From the NCBI GenBank assembly GCA_963778845.1, contig CAVZVW010000009.1, positions 1,116,001 through 1,180,000 of the forward strand: a stretch of DNA of 64,000 nucleotides. The letters are read 5' to 3'. Made by a program: the position numbers and the translations under genes. Source of the stretch: CAVZVW01 sp963778845. Its GTDB lineage: Bacteria > Actinomycetota > Actinomycetes > Actinomycetales > Kineosporiaceae. This document shows, piece by piece, positions 15,814 to 24,930 of this stretch. Each line of letters opens with the position of its first letter. Positions within the stretch are counted from its first letter, which is position 1. A model generated the notes under the pieces. It saw only the letters and a program-made list of their open reading frames with translations, searched no databases and was not told the origin of the DNA.

Positions 15814-16819
15814 TCAGCGCGCCAGCTTGGGCAGCACGTCCCGGCCGAACACCTCGATCCACTCGGCCTGGTTGCGACCGACGTTGTGCAGGTAGACGCG
15901 GTCGAACCCCAGGTCGACGAAGCGCTGGATGGCGGCCCGGTGGACGTCGGGATCCGCCGAGATCACCATGCGGCCCTCGAAGTCCTCCGGGCGCACGAGC
16001 TTGGCCATCTGCTCGAAGTCGAACGGCGAGCGGATGTCGGCCTTCGGGAACTTCATGCCCCCGTTGGGCCACTGCTCCATCGCGTTGGCCAGCGCCTGCT
16101 CGTCGTCGGCGCCCACGACAGGTGCAGCTGCAGCACCTTCAGCATCGAGTCGGGGTCCTTGCCGGCCTCGCGAGCGCCCTTCGGCGAAGCGGTCGAACAG
16201 CCCGCCGATCTTCTCCAGCGGGGCGCCCGACCGTGATGATCCCGTCGGCGAACCGGCCGGTCTTCTTCGCGTTCACCGGCCCGGCCGTGGCCACCAGGAT
16301 CGGCGGCGGCGACCGCGGGCATGGTCCACAGCCGGGTCGGTCTCCAGCTTGAAGAACCGGCCCTCGTGCTTCACGTCCTTGCCCGCCGACCGACGCCGCG
16401 AACAGCTTGTCGATCACCTCGATCGCCTCGAACATGCGCAGCGACCGCTCGGGCGCCTCGGGCCAGTAGCCGGCGATCACGTGCTCGTTCAGCGCCTCGC
16501 CCGACCCCACGCCCAGCCACGAGCGACCCGGGTACATCGCCTCCAGCGTCGCCGCGGCCTGGGCGACCATCGCGGGGTGGAACCGGAACGACGGGCAGGT
16601 CACCCCCGGCCCCATGTCACCGCTGGTGCGCTCCCCGACTGCCGTCAGCACGTTCCAGACGAAGCCTGCCTCCCCCTGCGCGGGCACCCACGGCTGGAAG
16701 TGGTCGGCTGCCATGCACCCGGAGAAGCCGTGCGCCTCGGCTTCGGCGGTGTAGCCCACCACCTCCTGGGGCCCGAACTGCTCGAGCATCGCCGCGTACC
16801 CGATAGTGAGCTCAGCCAT
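15814..16819 (-). pseudogene. F420-dependent luciferase-like oxidoreductase, broken by six indels
   Basis: Related to F420-dependent glucose-6-phosphate dehydrogenase-family (LLM) enzymes. ATG 16819 gives MAELTIGYAAMLEQFGPQEV; the 5' third and the 3' third (DEQALANAMEQWPNGGMKFP onward to LPKLAR) are clean. Between about 16130 and 16400 the conserved protein can be followed only by switching frames: I count five single-base insertions, mostly in G or C runs, and one deletion. Corrected, it gives about 333 aa, a normal family length. No internal stop has accumulated apart from the frame changes. Either a recent pseudogene or a poor-quality stretch of consensus. Confidence 0.8.
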
Positions 16820-16903
16820 GAGGCGCACGCTATCCCGTGATCCGTCCGCGTGACCGCCGGGCGGGCAACCCCGCGCGCCTGCACCACCAGCCGGGACCGC
16901 CGG

Positions 16904-17929
16904 TCAGCCGAACATCGCCTGCAGCGTCACGAACGTGTACCCGCGGGCCTGCAGCCCGGAGATGACGCCGCGCAGCGCCGCGGCGTCCAACGTCGAGCCG
17001 TCGTCCGGGTTGGCACCCACATGCATCAGCACGATGGCGCCGGGCCGCGCCCCGGCCAGCACCCGCTGCGTCACCGACGCCACGCTGCGCCCGCCCTTCG
17101 CCACCCCCTGCCAGCCGAGCGTGTCGACGGTCCATCGAACCGCCACGTAGCCCTGCCCGTTGACGTCGGCGATCGTGCGGGCGTTGCGCGCCCCGAACGG
17201 GAACCGGAACCACGGCCGCGGGTCTGCGCCCGTCACCGTGCGGATGCGGGACTGGGCCTGCGTGATCTCGACGCGGGCGCCTGCGTCCGACAGCTGAGTG
17301 AGATCGGCGTGGGACGCCGTGTGGTTGCCGACCGGGTAGCTCGCCGCGATGCGGCGTGCCTGCGCGGGGAACCGGCGCACGAAGTCCCCGGTGAGGAAGA
17401 ACGTCGCCGTCGTGCCGGTCGCCCGCAGGGTCGCCAGGATCGAGTCCACCCCGTCGGCGCTGGACCCTGCGTCGAAGGTGAGGGCGACGACGCGGCGCGA
17501 CGTGGGGATGAGCTCCCAGTCCTTGCCGCGCAGGCGTGCCGGCACGACCGACGCCCCGGAGGACCCGGCTGGGCTCGTCGAGGAGGGGGAGGGCGTCGCT
17601 GTCGTGCGGGTGGTCGAAGTGTGGCGGGTCGTCGAGGTGTGGCGGGTCGCGGGCGTCGACTGCAGGGCCCGAGGGGTCGGGACGGCGGACGACGAGCGGG
17701 TCGGCTGCGGCCCGTCAGCGGGCGCGGGCGCGACGGCCGCCGACGGGCCCGGCTCGGCCGACCGAGCTGGGAGTCCCGCGACCGGACCGGTGCTGGGCCC
17801 CCCGCAGGCCGAGAGCAGCCCGACGCAGAGCCCGGCGACCGCTGCGCGGTGCCACCCTGCCGACGTCGCAGCCGCGGCACGGGTACGGCCGGGTCGAGAC
17901 CATGTGCCGACGCTGCGCAGGCACCGCAT
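16904..17929 (-). CDS. Polysaccharide deacetylase lipoprotein (CE4/NodB)
   Basis: 341-aa secreted lipoprotein. The signal peptide ends with lipobox LLSAC at about residues 38-42. A Ser/Thr/Pro-rich linker with a TRHTST repeat (about 94-110) leads to a NodB domain with TFDAGSSADG (catalytic and metal Asp), GNHTASH (metal His pair), RFPFGARN and a C-terminal IVLMHVG. It should remove acetyl groups from peptidoglycan or another N-acetylated glycan at the outer membrane face. The linker DNA holds an approximately 24-bp direct repeat near 17597-17650. Confidence 0.85.
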   Translation of the reverse strand: MRCLRSVGTWSRPGRTRAAAATSAGWHRAAVAGLCVGLLSACGGPSTGPVAGLPARSAEPGPSAAVAPAPADGPQPTRSSSAVPTPRALQSTPATRHTSTTRHTSTTRTTATPSPSSTSPAGSSGASVVPARLRGKDWELIPTSRRVVALTFDAGSSADGVDSILATLRATGTTATFFLTGDFVRRFPAQARRIAASYPVGNHTASHADLTQLSDAGARVEITQAQSRIRTVTGADPRPWFRFPFGARNARTIADVNGQGYVAVRWTVDTLGWQGVAKGGRSVASVTQRVLAGARPGAIVLMHVGANPDDGSTLDAAALRGVISGLQARGYTFVTLQAMFG

Positions 17930-18019
17930 GACTTCACCGTCGGCGCCGCGAGCACCCCTCGATCCGGGCCGTTCGTCGCTGCGGGCGGCCCGTCACCCCG
18001 GCCCTCGGCCGTCGTGCCG

Positions 18020-19448
18020 TCACCGAGCGACGAGCGCGAGCGGCATCCCACCACGGGGGCGCAAGGTCACCAGGGCCGCCGGCGAGGGCGCCGGCGCGCC
18101 GTCCGGACGCTGCACCCGCCGACCCTGCAGCAGGGTGGCCAGCACGAGCACGGTCTCCACCACGGCGACGTCGCGACCGATGCACAGGCGCGGACCCGCG
18201 CCGAAGGGGATGTACTCGAGGAAGCGGGACGAGTCGAGGAAGTCGGGACGGGTCGAGGAATCGGGACGGGTCGAAGGCCAGCGGGTCGGGCCAGCTCGCA
18301 GCCCGCCTGTGCAGCAGCCACGGGCTGATGACCACGAGCGTGCCGGCCGGAACAGCCACCCCGGCGACGACGTCGGGCTCCAGCGCCCGGCGGGTGAGCA
18401 CCCATGCGGGTGGGTACAGGCGTAGCGCCTCGTCGACCACCGCCCGGGTCCACACGAGCCGGTCGAGGGCCTCCCAGGACGGCGCGCCCCCGGCGAGCAC
18501 GTCGTCCACCTCCGCGCCCAGTCGCTCCTGAGCCTCGGGGGCGCCCGCGAGCAGGTCGAGGGTCCACGCGAGGGCGGAGGCGACCGTCTCATGTCCGGCG
18601 ATCACCAGCGTGACGATCTCGTCCCGCACCTGCTGGTCGCTCAGCCCGCCCTCGGCGTCAGCGGCGCGCAGCAGCAGAGCCAGCAGGTCGGCGTCCGCCT
18701 CCCGTACGCCCGCCGACCGGCGCCGTCGCACGACGTCGAGGCAGACGGCGTCCAGCGTCGACACACACCTGCGCAGCCGGCGTCGCGAGAGCGTGGGGAC
18801 CCAGGCCGGCACCGGCGACTGGGCCCTCGCGACGACCACCCGAAGGGCGGCGTCCACGGCCGAGACGACGCTCTCGCCCACGTCGGCGAGGTCGGCGTCG
18901 AACAGCGTGCGGCCGACGACCTCGAGCATGGCGGTCATACAGGCCGCGTCGGCGTCCAGGATGTGGCCCGGGGCCGCCTCCCAGCGCCGGCGCAGGGCCT
19001 GCCCGGCGGTGACCGCCTGCTCCGCGACGGCCGGCAACCCGCTGTGGTGGAAGGCAGGCTGGGCGATCCGGCGGCGGTGGCGCCACTGCTCACCGTCGGC
19101 CGTCAGCAGCCCCGTGCCGGTCACCGTCGACAGCGCCAGGTACTGCACCGTGTGCTTGTCGTAGGCCCGCTGGTTGTCGACGAGCACGCGCCGGACGCCG
19201 TCGGGGTCGTTGACGAGCAGCACGGGGGTGCGCGGCATCGGGAACGCGACGAGGTCGCCGTAGCATTCGACGACGCGCTGGAGGAACGTCAGCGGATCTC
19301 GCCGGATGGCCGGGACGGCGCGCACCATGTCCAGCGGAAGCGGGCCGTCGGCGTCGAGCACGGTGTAGCGGGCGTTGCGCCGCGGTCGACCGCTCCGTCG
19401 CGCGGCCGCAGCGCTGCTGCTGGGCAGGCCGTCCACGGGCTCATCCAC
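18020..19448 (-). CDS. Cytochrome P450 (single frameshift near the heme motif)
   Basis: Heme monooxygenase. N-terminal reading contains the I-helix AGHETVASAL, ExxR in VVDEALRLYPP and the LLHRRAASWPDPLAFDPSRF region. The heme motif FGAGPRLCIG is in the next frame, reached through a +1 shift at about 18235-18255. Corrected length is about 475 aa, normal for the family. The shift falls in a triplicated FLDPSR-type coding repeat, so slippage or a sequencing error are both plausible. GTG 19448 is the likely start. No ferredoxin or reductase gene is next to it, and the substrate is unknown. Confidence 0.82.
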
Positions 19449-19488
19449 GCGTGCACCTGAAGTTGATGATCCGCCGCCGGAGGACGGG

Positions 19489-19860
19489 CTACAGGTACAG
19501 GCCGGTCTGGCCGTCCTCGACGCGCGGTGCCGCCACCGCATGGATGTCGCGCTCGCGCAGCAGGACGTACTGCGCGCCCTGCAGCTCCACCTCGGCGCGC
19601 TCCTCGGGGTCGTAGAGCACGCGGTCGCCCACCTGCACCTGGCGCACGTGCTGGCCGACGGCGACGACGGCAGCCCAGGCCAACCTCTTGCCGACCGACG
19701 CCGTGGCCGGGATGACGATGCCCGACGTCGAGCGCCGCTCGCCGCCCTCGCCGTCGCTGGAGACCAGCACGCGGTCGTGCAGCATCCGGATCGGCAGCCG
19801 GCTGGGGTCCAGGGGTGCCGCGTCGATGCGCCCGGGCGGCTGGCTGGTCGTCGGGGTCAC
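19489..19860 (-). CDS. GroES-like Cpn10 family protein
   Basis: 123-aa member of the chaperonin-10 fold (LPIRMLHDRVLVSSDGEGGERRSTSGIVIPA, then VVAVGQHVRQVQVGDRVLYDPEERAEVELQGAQYVLLRERDIHAV). The core matches GroES strand order, but the mobile loop and roof differ, with an N-terminal extension of about 20 residues. No groEL is nearby, so this is a stand-alone paralog rather than the housekeeping groES. It lies 40 bp upstream of the P450 start on the same strand. Confidence 0.75.
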   Translation of the reverse strand: MTPTTSQPPGRIDAAPLDPSRLPIRMLHDRVLVSSDGEGGERRSTSGIVIPATASVGKRLAWAAVVAVGQHVRQVQVGDRVLYDPEERAEVELQGAQYVLLRERDIHAVAAPRVEDGQTGLYL

Positions 19861-19915
19861 GGCCGAACGCTACCGCCGGGCGGCAGCCCGTCAGTGGTCG
19901 GTACCTGCCGGCCCG

Positions 19916-20221
19916 TCAGTCGACGCCGCGGGCGCGCCTCCTGCGCCAGACAAGCAGGAGAGTGAGGACGGCGACCGCCGCCGCGACCGCGCCCAACCGC
20001 TCGACGCGGAGGGCGCCGTCCTCGGTCCTCGTGGCGGCCAGCACCCGTCGCTTGGCGTCGGCGAGCCCACGGCGGGCCAGCTCCCTGGGGCGTGTGCGGA
20101 GGACAAGCTCGTCCACGGTCTGCGCCAACCGCTGCCGACGCTCCTCGACCGCCGCCTCGAGCTCGGCGGGGTCGACGGGCAGGGGCTCTCCGCGCGTCGT
20201 CTTGTCCTCGTCGGCACTCAC
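19916..20221 (-). CDS. DUF3618 small membrane protein
   Basis: 101 aa: a charged N-terminal helix (LEAAVEERRQRLAQTVDELV) typical of DUF3618 and a single C-terminal transmembrane segment (VAAAVAVLTLLLVW) followed by Arg-rich residues. GTG 20221 is chosen over an in-frame GTG 9 nt upstream because GGAGG sits 8 nt before it. Function of the family is unknown. It diverges from bcp. Confidence 0.75.
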   Translation of the reverse strand: MSADEDKTTRGEPLPVDPAELEAAVEERRQRLAQTVDELVLRTRPRELARRGLADAKRRVLAATRTEDGALRVERLGAVAAAVAVLTLLLVWRRRRARGVD

Positions 20222-20395
20222 AGGCCACACCTCCGGCGATCACGCTATGCCACGCGGGCACTGGCCGCACGCACGGCCGGCGGCTCGCGGTCTCGACGGG
20301 ACGGCGCAGCGGGCACGGCTATCGTGGAACCGGCCTGACCCTGACCGTTCGCCTCCCGCCGGACCTGTCTGCCGCAGCACGCCTCTGGAGTCGCC

Positions 20396-20860
20396 ATGCC
20401 CGAGCTCGCCGTCGGCGCCACCGCGCCAGACTTCACCTTGCTGGACAGTGCAGGGCAGCCGGTGACGCTGTCGGGGCTGCGCGGCAGGAACGTGATCGTG
20501 TACTTCTACCCCGCGGCGATGACGCCGGGATGCACGACCCAGGCGTGCGACTTCCGTGACAGCCTCGCCGCCCTGCAGGCCGACGGGTACGAGGTCGTCG
20601 GCGTCTCCCCCGACGGCCCGGCGAAGCTGGCCCGCTTCGTCGAGCGCGACAGCCTGACGTTCCCGCTGCTGTCCGACCCCGACCACGCCGTGATGCTCGA
20701 GTGGGGCGCCTGGGGGGAGAAGACCCTGTACGGCAAGAAGGTGACCGGCGTGATCCGCTCGACGGTCGTCCTCGACGCCGACGGGGTCGTGACCCTGGCC
20801 CGGTACAACGTGAAGGCCACGGGCCACGTCGCGTCGCTGCGCAAGGCCCTGGGGTTGTAG
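20396..20860 (+). CDS. bcp: Thiol peroxidase Bcp/PrxQ
   Basis: Cytoplasmic thioredoxin-dependent peroxidase of 154 aa. Peroxidatic Cys46 in MTPGCTTQACDF and the resolving Cys51 five residues on are both present, as is the RSTVVLDADG strand. It reduces hydroperoxides. The start MPELAVGATAPDFTL fits the family exactly. No operon partner on the same strand; tRNA-Leu follows about 110 bp downstream. Confidence 0.93.
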   Translation: MPELAVGATAPDFTLLDSAGQPVTLSGLRGRNVIVYFYPAAMTPGCTTQACDFRDSLAALQADGYEVVGVSPDGPAKLARFVERDSLTFPLLSDPDHAVMLEWGAWGEKTLYGKKVTGVIRSTVVLDADGVVTLARYNVKATGHVASLRKALGL

Positions 20861-20970
20861 CGCGTCAGGGCCGTCCCACTCAAGGCCGTCCCGCTTCAAG
20901 GCCGTCGCGCTGCCGCCGCTACGACGCCGGTCGCGTGCGTAGGCTTGGGGTTGCGCGGGCGTAGTGGTAC

Positions 20971-21052
20971 GCGGGAGTGGTGTAACTGGCAGCCACGCAG
21001 GATTTAGGTTCCTGTGCCCTCGGGCATGCGGGTTCGAGTCCCGCCTCCCGCA
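20971..21052 (+). tRNA. tRNA-Leu (anticodon UAG)
   Basis: Acceptor stem GCGGGAG (20971-20977) pairs with CTCCCGC (21045-21051), discriminator A at 21052, no encoded CCA. The anticodon stem CAGGA/TCCTG encloses TTTAGGT, with anticodon TAG at 21005-21007. The long variable arm (TGCC-CTCG-GGCA) and T arm with GGTTCGAGTC are typical of class II tRNA-Leu. Confidence 0.95.
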
Positions 21053-21122
21053 CGATCAGTGGACACGATCAGTCGACAGGCAGCCTCTCGGCTGCCGGAG
21101 GGAAGCCCGGCCTGACGGCGCC

Positions 21123-22739
21123 TCAGGTGACGGTGAACGTCACGGTGTGCCAGCCGGTCGCCCCGTCCGGAGCCGGGTCGGCCCGCTGGCCGGTCTGGAC
21201 GGCACCGGACTTGTCCGTCGCGCGGACGGCTGCGGTGTGCTTGCCCTTCGTCGCGCCCGTCCAGGTCCACACCCACTGGCGCCAGGTGTCGATGCTCTCC
21301 TCCGCGCCCAGCCGCGCCGGCTGCCACGCCCCGTCGTCCAGGCGCACGTCGACCGCGGCGATGCCGCGGTGCTGAGCCCACGCCACGCCCGCCACGACCA
21401 CGCTGCCGGCGCCCGAGCCGCTCCCGGGACGCACGACGTCGATGCGCGAACCGGTCTTCACCGGTGCCCGCGGTGACCAGCCACGCTGGGTCCAGTACGC
21501 GGAGTCGACGTCGAAGCGGGTCACCTTCATGTCGACGACCCACTTGGTCGCCGACACGAACCCGTACAGGCCCGGGACGACGACGCGCACCGGGAACCCG
21601 TGCTCCACCGGCAGGGGCTGGCCGTTCATGCCGATCGCCAGCATCGCGTCGCGACCGTCGGTCATGACGGCCAGCGGCGTCTGCGTCGTGAAGCCGTCGA
21701 CGCTGGTCGCGAGCACCATGTCGGCGTCGGGGTGCGGGCCGGCACGCAGCAGCAGCGGTCCCAGCGGCAGGCCGAGCCAGGTCGCGTTGCCGATGAGGTC
21801 GCCACCGACCTCGTTCGAGACGCACATCAAGGTGACGTCGCGCTCGATCAGCGGCGACGCGACCAGGGTCGCGTAGTCGAGGCTGACCTCACGGTCGACC
21901 AGGCCGTGGATGCGCAGCCGCCAGTCCTGCGCGCGCACCTGAGGCACCACGAGGGCGGTGTCGATCCGGTAGAAGTCCGCGTTCGGCACCCGGAACGGCA
22001 CCACCCCGGGCACGCCGACCTCGACGCCGGCCGGCGGTGGGGGCTGCGCGACAGCCGGGAGGGGCAGCTGGACGGCGGAGCGCGAGGCCTCGACGCCGCG
22101 CACCCCCCGGCCGGCGAACCAGCCCAGCAGCCCCGCCGCCACGCCGCCGAGGGCCACCGCGGCCGAGGCGAGCAGCGCTCGACGTCCCGGGCCAGGCCCT
22201 GCGACGGGGTCCTCCGCCGCCGTCGGCGAGGGCTCCAGGGCCGCGAGGCGCCGCAGCAGGGACGACAGCGCCACCATCCCCGCGAGGGCGCCGGCGACGC
22301 TGGGCAGCACGGCCAGGCGCCCGGCGTCCGGCCGGGTCGCGGCGGCCAGGGCGGCGACCGCGCCGAGGGCGATGACGACGCTGACGGCGGCGGTCGGTTG
22401 CCGACGGCCCAGCGCGCCCGCGAGTCCCCCGAGTGCGAGGACCACGACGAGCGCGCCCGTGATCAGCACCTGCTTGTCGTGCGTGCCGAAGGCGGAGATG
22501 GCCGCCTGCTTCAGCCACGGCGGGACGCGGTCGACGAAGGCGCCGCCGACGGCCACCACGGGGGCCGACGACGGTCCCGTCAGGGCCGCGACGAGCTGGG
22601 CGACGCCGAGCGCCAGGACGGTCGCCGACATCCCGGCGACCACGTAGACGCCGCGCGCCGGCCCGCGACGCACCACATCGGGTCGCGCCTGCGTCGTCGT
22701 CACCAGGTCAGCATCACCCCGCGGCGACCCCTCACGCAT
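21123..22739 (-). CDS. Membrane molybdopterin-dependent oxidoreductase (sulfite-oxidase family)
   Basis: 538 aa. An N-terminal membrane part with about five hydrophobic helices (residues 30-215) is followed by an extracytoplasmic oxidoreductase domain of the sulfite oxidase/YedY fold: DVTLMCVSNEVGGDLIGNATWLG carries the Mo-coordinating Cys, then the GFPVRVVVPGLYGFVSATKWV segment, and a C-terminal Mo-co dimerisation domain. The combination of a membrane section with an outward domain is common in actinobacteria; the physiological substrate is unknown. ATG 22739 is used; a longer in-frame extension would run into rdgB. Confidence 0.85.
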   Translation of the reverse strand: MREGSPRGDADLVTTTQARPDVVRRGPARGVYVVAGMSATVLALGVAQLVAALTGPSSAPVVAVGGAFVDRVPPWLKQAAISAFGTHDKQVLITGALVVVLALGGLAGALGRRQPTAAVSVVIALGAVAALAAATRPDAGRLAVLPSVAGALAGMVALSSLLRRLAALEPSPTAAEDPVAGPGPGRRALLASAAVALGGVAAGLLGWFAGRGVRGVEASRSAVQLPLPAVAQPPPPAGVEVGVPGVVPFRVPNADFYRIDTALVVPQVRAQDWRLRIHGLVDREVSLDYATLVASPLIERDVTLMCVSNEVGGDLIGNATWLGLPLGPLLLRAGPHPDADMVLATSVDGFTTQTPLAVMTDGRDAMLAIGMNGQPLPVEHGFPVRVVVPGLYGFVSATKWVVDMKVTRFDVDSAYWTQRGWSPRAPVKTGSRIDVVRPGSGSGAGSVVVAGVAWAQHRGIAAVDVRLDDGAWQPARLGAEESIDTWRQWVWTWTGATKGKHTAAVRATDKSGAVQTGQRADPAPDGATGWHTVTFTVT

Positions 22740-22788
22740 GTCGACCACGGCCCGGAGCCTCCATGGCCCCCGCACGACGCCGCGAAAG

Positions 22789-23394
22789 TCAGGCGAGCAG
22801 CGCGCGAACGTGCGGCAGCAGCGCCCGAAGGGCCCGACCGCGGTGGCTGATCGCGTCCTTCTCCTCGGGGGCGAGCTCCGCCGTCGTCCGGTCCGCGCCG
22901 TCCGGCACGAAGATCGGGTCGTAGCCGAACCCGCCGCCCCCTCGTGGCTGCAGGGCCAGCCGCCCGTCGAGCCGGCCCTCGACCACCTGCACCTGCCCGC
23001 CGGGCGAGGCCAGGGCAGCGGCGCAGGTGAAGTGCGCCGCCCGGGCGGGGGCGGGGACGTCGGCGAGCTGCGCCAGCAGCAACGCGAGGTTCGCGGCGTC
23101 GTCCCCGTGGCGGCCCGACCAGCGCGCGCTGAACACCCCCGGTGCACCGCCCAGCACGTCCACGCAGAGCCCGGAGTCGTCGGCGACCGCCGGATGGCCC
23201 GTGGCAGCCGCCACCGCGGCCGCCTTCAGCGTGGCGTTCTCGGCGAAGGTGACGCCCGTCTCGGCGACGTCGGCCACCCCCGGGAAGGCGTCGACGCCGA
23301 CGATGAGGACGCCGTCCAGCCCCTCCTGGGCGAGCATGCGCCCCAGCTCGGCGACCTTGCCGGCGTTGCGGGTCGCCAGCACGAGCGTGCTCAT
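22789..23394 (-). CDS. rdgB: XTP/dITP pyrophosphatase RdgB
   Basis: Ham1/RdgB house-cleaning nucleotidase, 201 aa. It removes deaminated purine triphosphates. Family motifs are LATRNAGKVAEL, FAENATLKA, VADDSGLCVDVLGGAPGVFSAR, GGFGYDPIFV and ISHRGRAL. Starts 8 nt after the rph stop on the same strand; the murI-MBL-rph-rdgB order is also found in mycobacteria. Confidence 0.95.
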   Translation of the reverse strand: MSTLVLATRNAGKVAELGRMLAQEGLDGVLIVGVDAFPGVADVAETGVTFAENATLKAAAVAAATGHPAVADDSGLCVDVLGGAPGVFSARWSGRHGDDAANLALLLAQLADVPAPARAAHFTCAAALASPGGQVQVVEGRLDGRLALQPRGGGGFGYDPIFVPDGADRTTAELAPEEKDAISHRGRALRALLPHVRALLA

Positions 23395-23401
23395 GCCGGG
23401 G

Positions 23402-24140
23402 TCACGTGCCGAGGGCCGCGTCCTGCAGCCGGCGCAGCCGTGAGCAGCCGGCGACGGCCAGGTCGAGCAGGGTGTCGAGCTCGGCCCGGTCGAACGGCTC
23501 CTGCTCGGCGGTCCCCTGCACCTCCACGAACCGGCCGTCGCCGGTGACCACGACGTTCATGTCCGTCTCGGCCCGCACGTCCTCCTCGTAGCAGAGGTCG
23601 AGCAGGGGGACGCCGTCGACCACCCCGACGCTGACCGCGGCGACCGAGCCGGTCAGCGGGTTCGCCCCCTTGACCAGACCCTTGCCGCGGGCCCAGCGTG
23701 AGCGCGTCGGCGAGCGCGACGTAGGCGCCGGTGATCGCCGCGGTCCGCGTTCCGCCGTCTGCCTGCAGCACGTCGCAGTCGAGCACGATCGTGTTCTCGC
23801 CCAGTGCCCGCGCGTCGACGACGGCCCGCAACGAGCGGCCCACGAGCCGGGAGATCTCGTGCGTGCGCCCGCCGATGCGGCCCTTCACCGACTCGCGGTC
23901 GCTGCGGGTGTTGGTCGAGCGGGGCAGCATCGCGTACTCGGCCGTCACCCAGCCCTGGCCGGAGCCTTTGCGCCACCGCGGAACGCCTTCGGTCAGGGAC
24001 GCCGCGCACAGGACACGCGTACGGCCGAACTCCACCAGCACGCTGCCCTCGGCGTGCTCGAGCCAACCCCGGGTGAGGCGGACCTCGCGCAGCTGGTCCG
24101 ATGAGCGCCCGTCGGTCCGAGCCGTGACGAGAGTCGACAT
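23402..24140 (-). CDS. rph: Ribonuclease PH (one apparent frameshift)
   Basis: Phosphorolytic 3'-5' exoribonuclease that trims tRNA 3' ends. Start MSTLVTARTDGRSS; RTRVLCAASL, GRSLRAVVDARALGENTIVLDCDVLQADGGTRTA are conserved. At about 23692 a GGG run in place of an expected GG shifts the frame inside LTLARGKGLVKGANPLTG; the C-terminal part then continues intact in the next frame (VGVVDGVPLLDLCYEED to the stop). Corrected length is 245 aa, exactly typical. An extra G in the consensus is the most likely cause. Confidence 0.88.
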
Positions 24141-24150
24141 GCCGTGAAGC

Positions 24151-24930
24151 CTAGACGTGCGTGGTGTCCCCGGCCTGCGCCAGGTGGACCGGGCCGGAGA
24201 AGGCCGTCCGTGCCTCTGCCAGGACGACCTCCGGGGCGGTCCAGGCGGGCACGTGCGTGAGCACGAGGCGTTCGACGCCCGCGCGCTGGGCCACCTGCCC
24301 GGCGCGCAGGCCGGTGAGGTGGACGCCGCGGACGACGTCGCGCCCCTCCTCGAACGAGGCCTCCGCAAGCAGAAGCCCGGCATCGGCGGCGAGGTCGGTG
24401 AGGGCAGGGCAGTCGTCGGTGTCGCCGGTGTAGGCAAGGACGGCCGGGCCGGCCGGGGTGTGGTGCTGCAGCCTGATCCCGTAGGCCTCGACGGTGTGGT
24501 TCACCCGGTAGGCCGACACGGTGAAGGGCCCGATCTCTCGCGCCTGGCCGTGCACCCACGGGTGAAGCCGGTACACCTCCTCGAGCCCGTCGTGCTCGTC
24601 GGCACCGTAGGCAGCGACGATCCTGTGCATCGTCGCCTCCGGACCGTGCACCGCCACCTCACGTGGTGCCCGGGCTCGTGGGTCGTAACGCAGCGCAACG
24701 TAGAGGCCGCACAGGTCGACGAAGTGGTCCGGGTGCAGGTGGCTCAGCAGGACCGCGTCGATATCGGCCACGTCCAGGTACCGCTGCAACGGCCCGAGAG
24801 CGCCGGAACCGAGGTCGAGCAGCACCCGCCAGGTGCGCCCGGCGGCGTCCTCGGCCTCCACGAGATAGCACGACGCCGGCGAGGTCGGGCTCGGGAAGGA
24901 CCCCGCGCAGCCGACGGTCGTCAGCCTCAC
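24151..24930 (-). CDS. MBL-fold (RNase Z-like) metallohydrolase
   Basis: 259 aa metallo-beta-lactamase fold with SHLHPDHF (zinc-binding HxHxDH), YTGDTDDC and late metal His in VHLTG and LTHVPAW. Such proteins next to rph and murI in actinobacteria are of the Rv1339 type, for which cyclic nucleotide phosphodiesterase activity has been described. Its GTG overlaps the murI stop by 4 nt, so it is translationally coupled. Confidence 0.85.
   Translation of the reverse strand: MRLTTVGCAGSFPSPTSPASCYLVEAEDAAGRTWRVLLDLGSGALGPLQRYLDVADIDAVLLSHLHPDHFVDLCGLYVALRYDPRARAPREVAVHGPEATMHRIVAAYGADEHDGLEEVYRLHPWVHGQAREIGPFTVSAYRVNHTVEAYGIRLQHHTPAGPAVLAYTGDTDDCPALTDLAADAGLLLAEASFEEGRDVVRGVHLTGLRAGQVAQRAGVERLVLTHVPAWTAPEVVLAEARTAFSGPVHLAQAGDTTHV

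Noticed and set aside
21123..23147. 674-codon version of the molybdopterin enzyme
   Set aside because: The first 136 codons lie antisense-frame over rdgB on the same strand; ATG 22739 begins the membrane domain.
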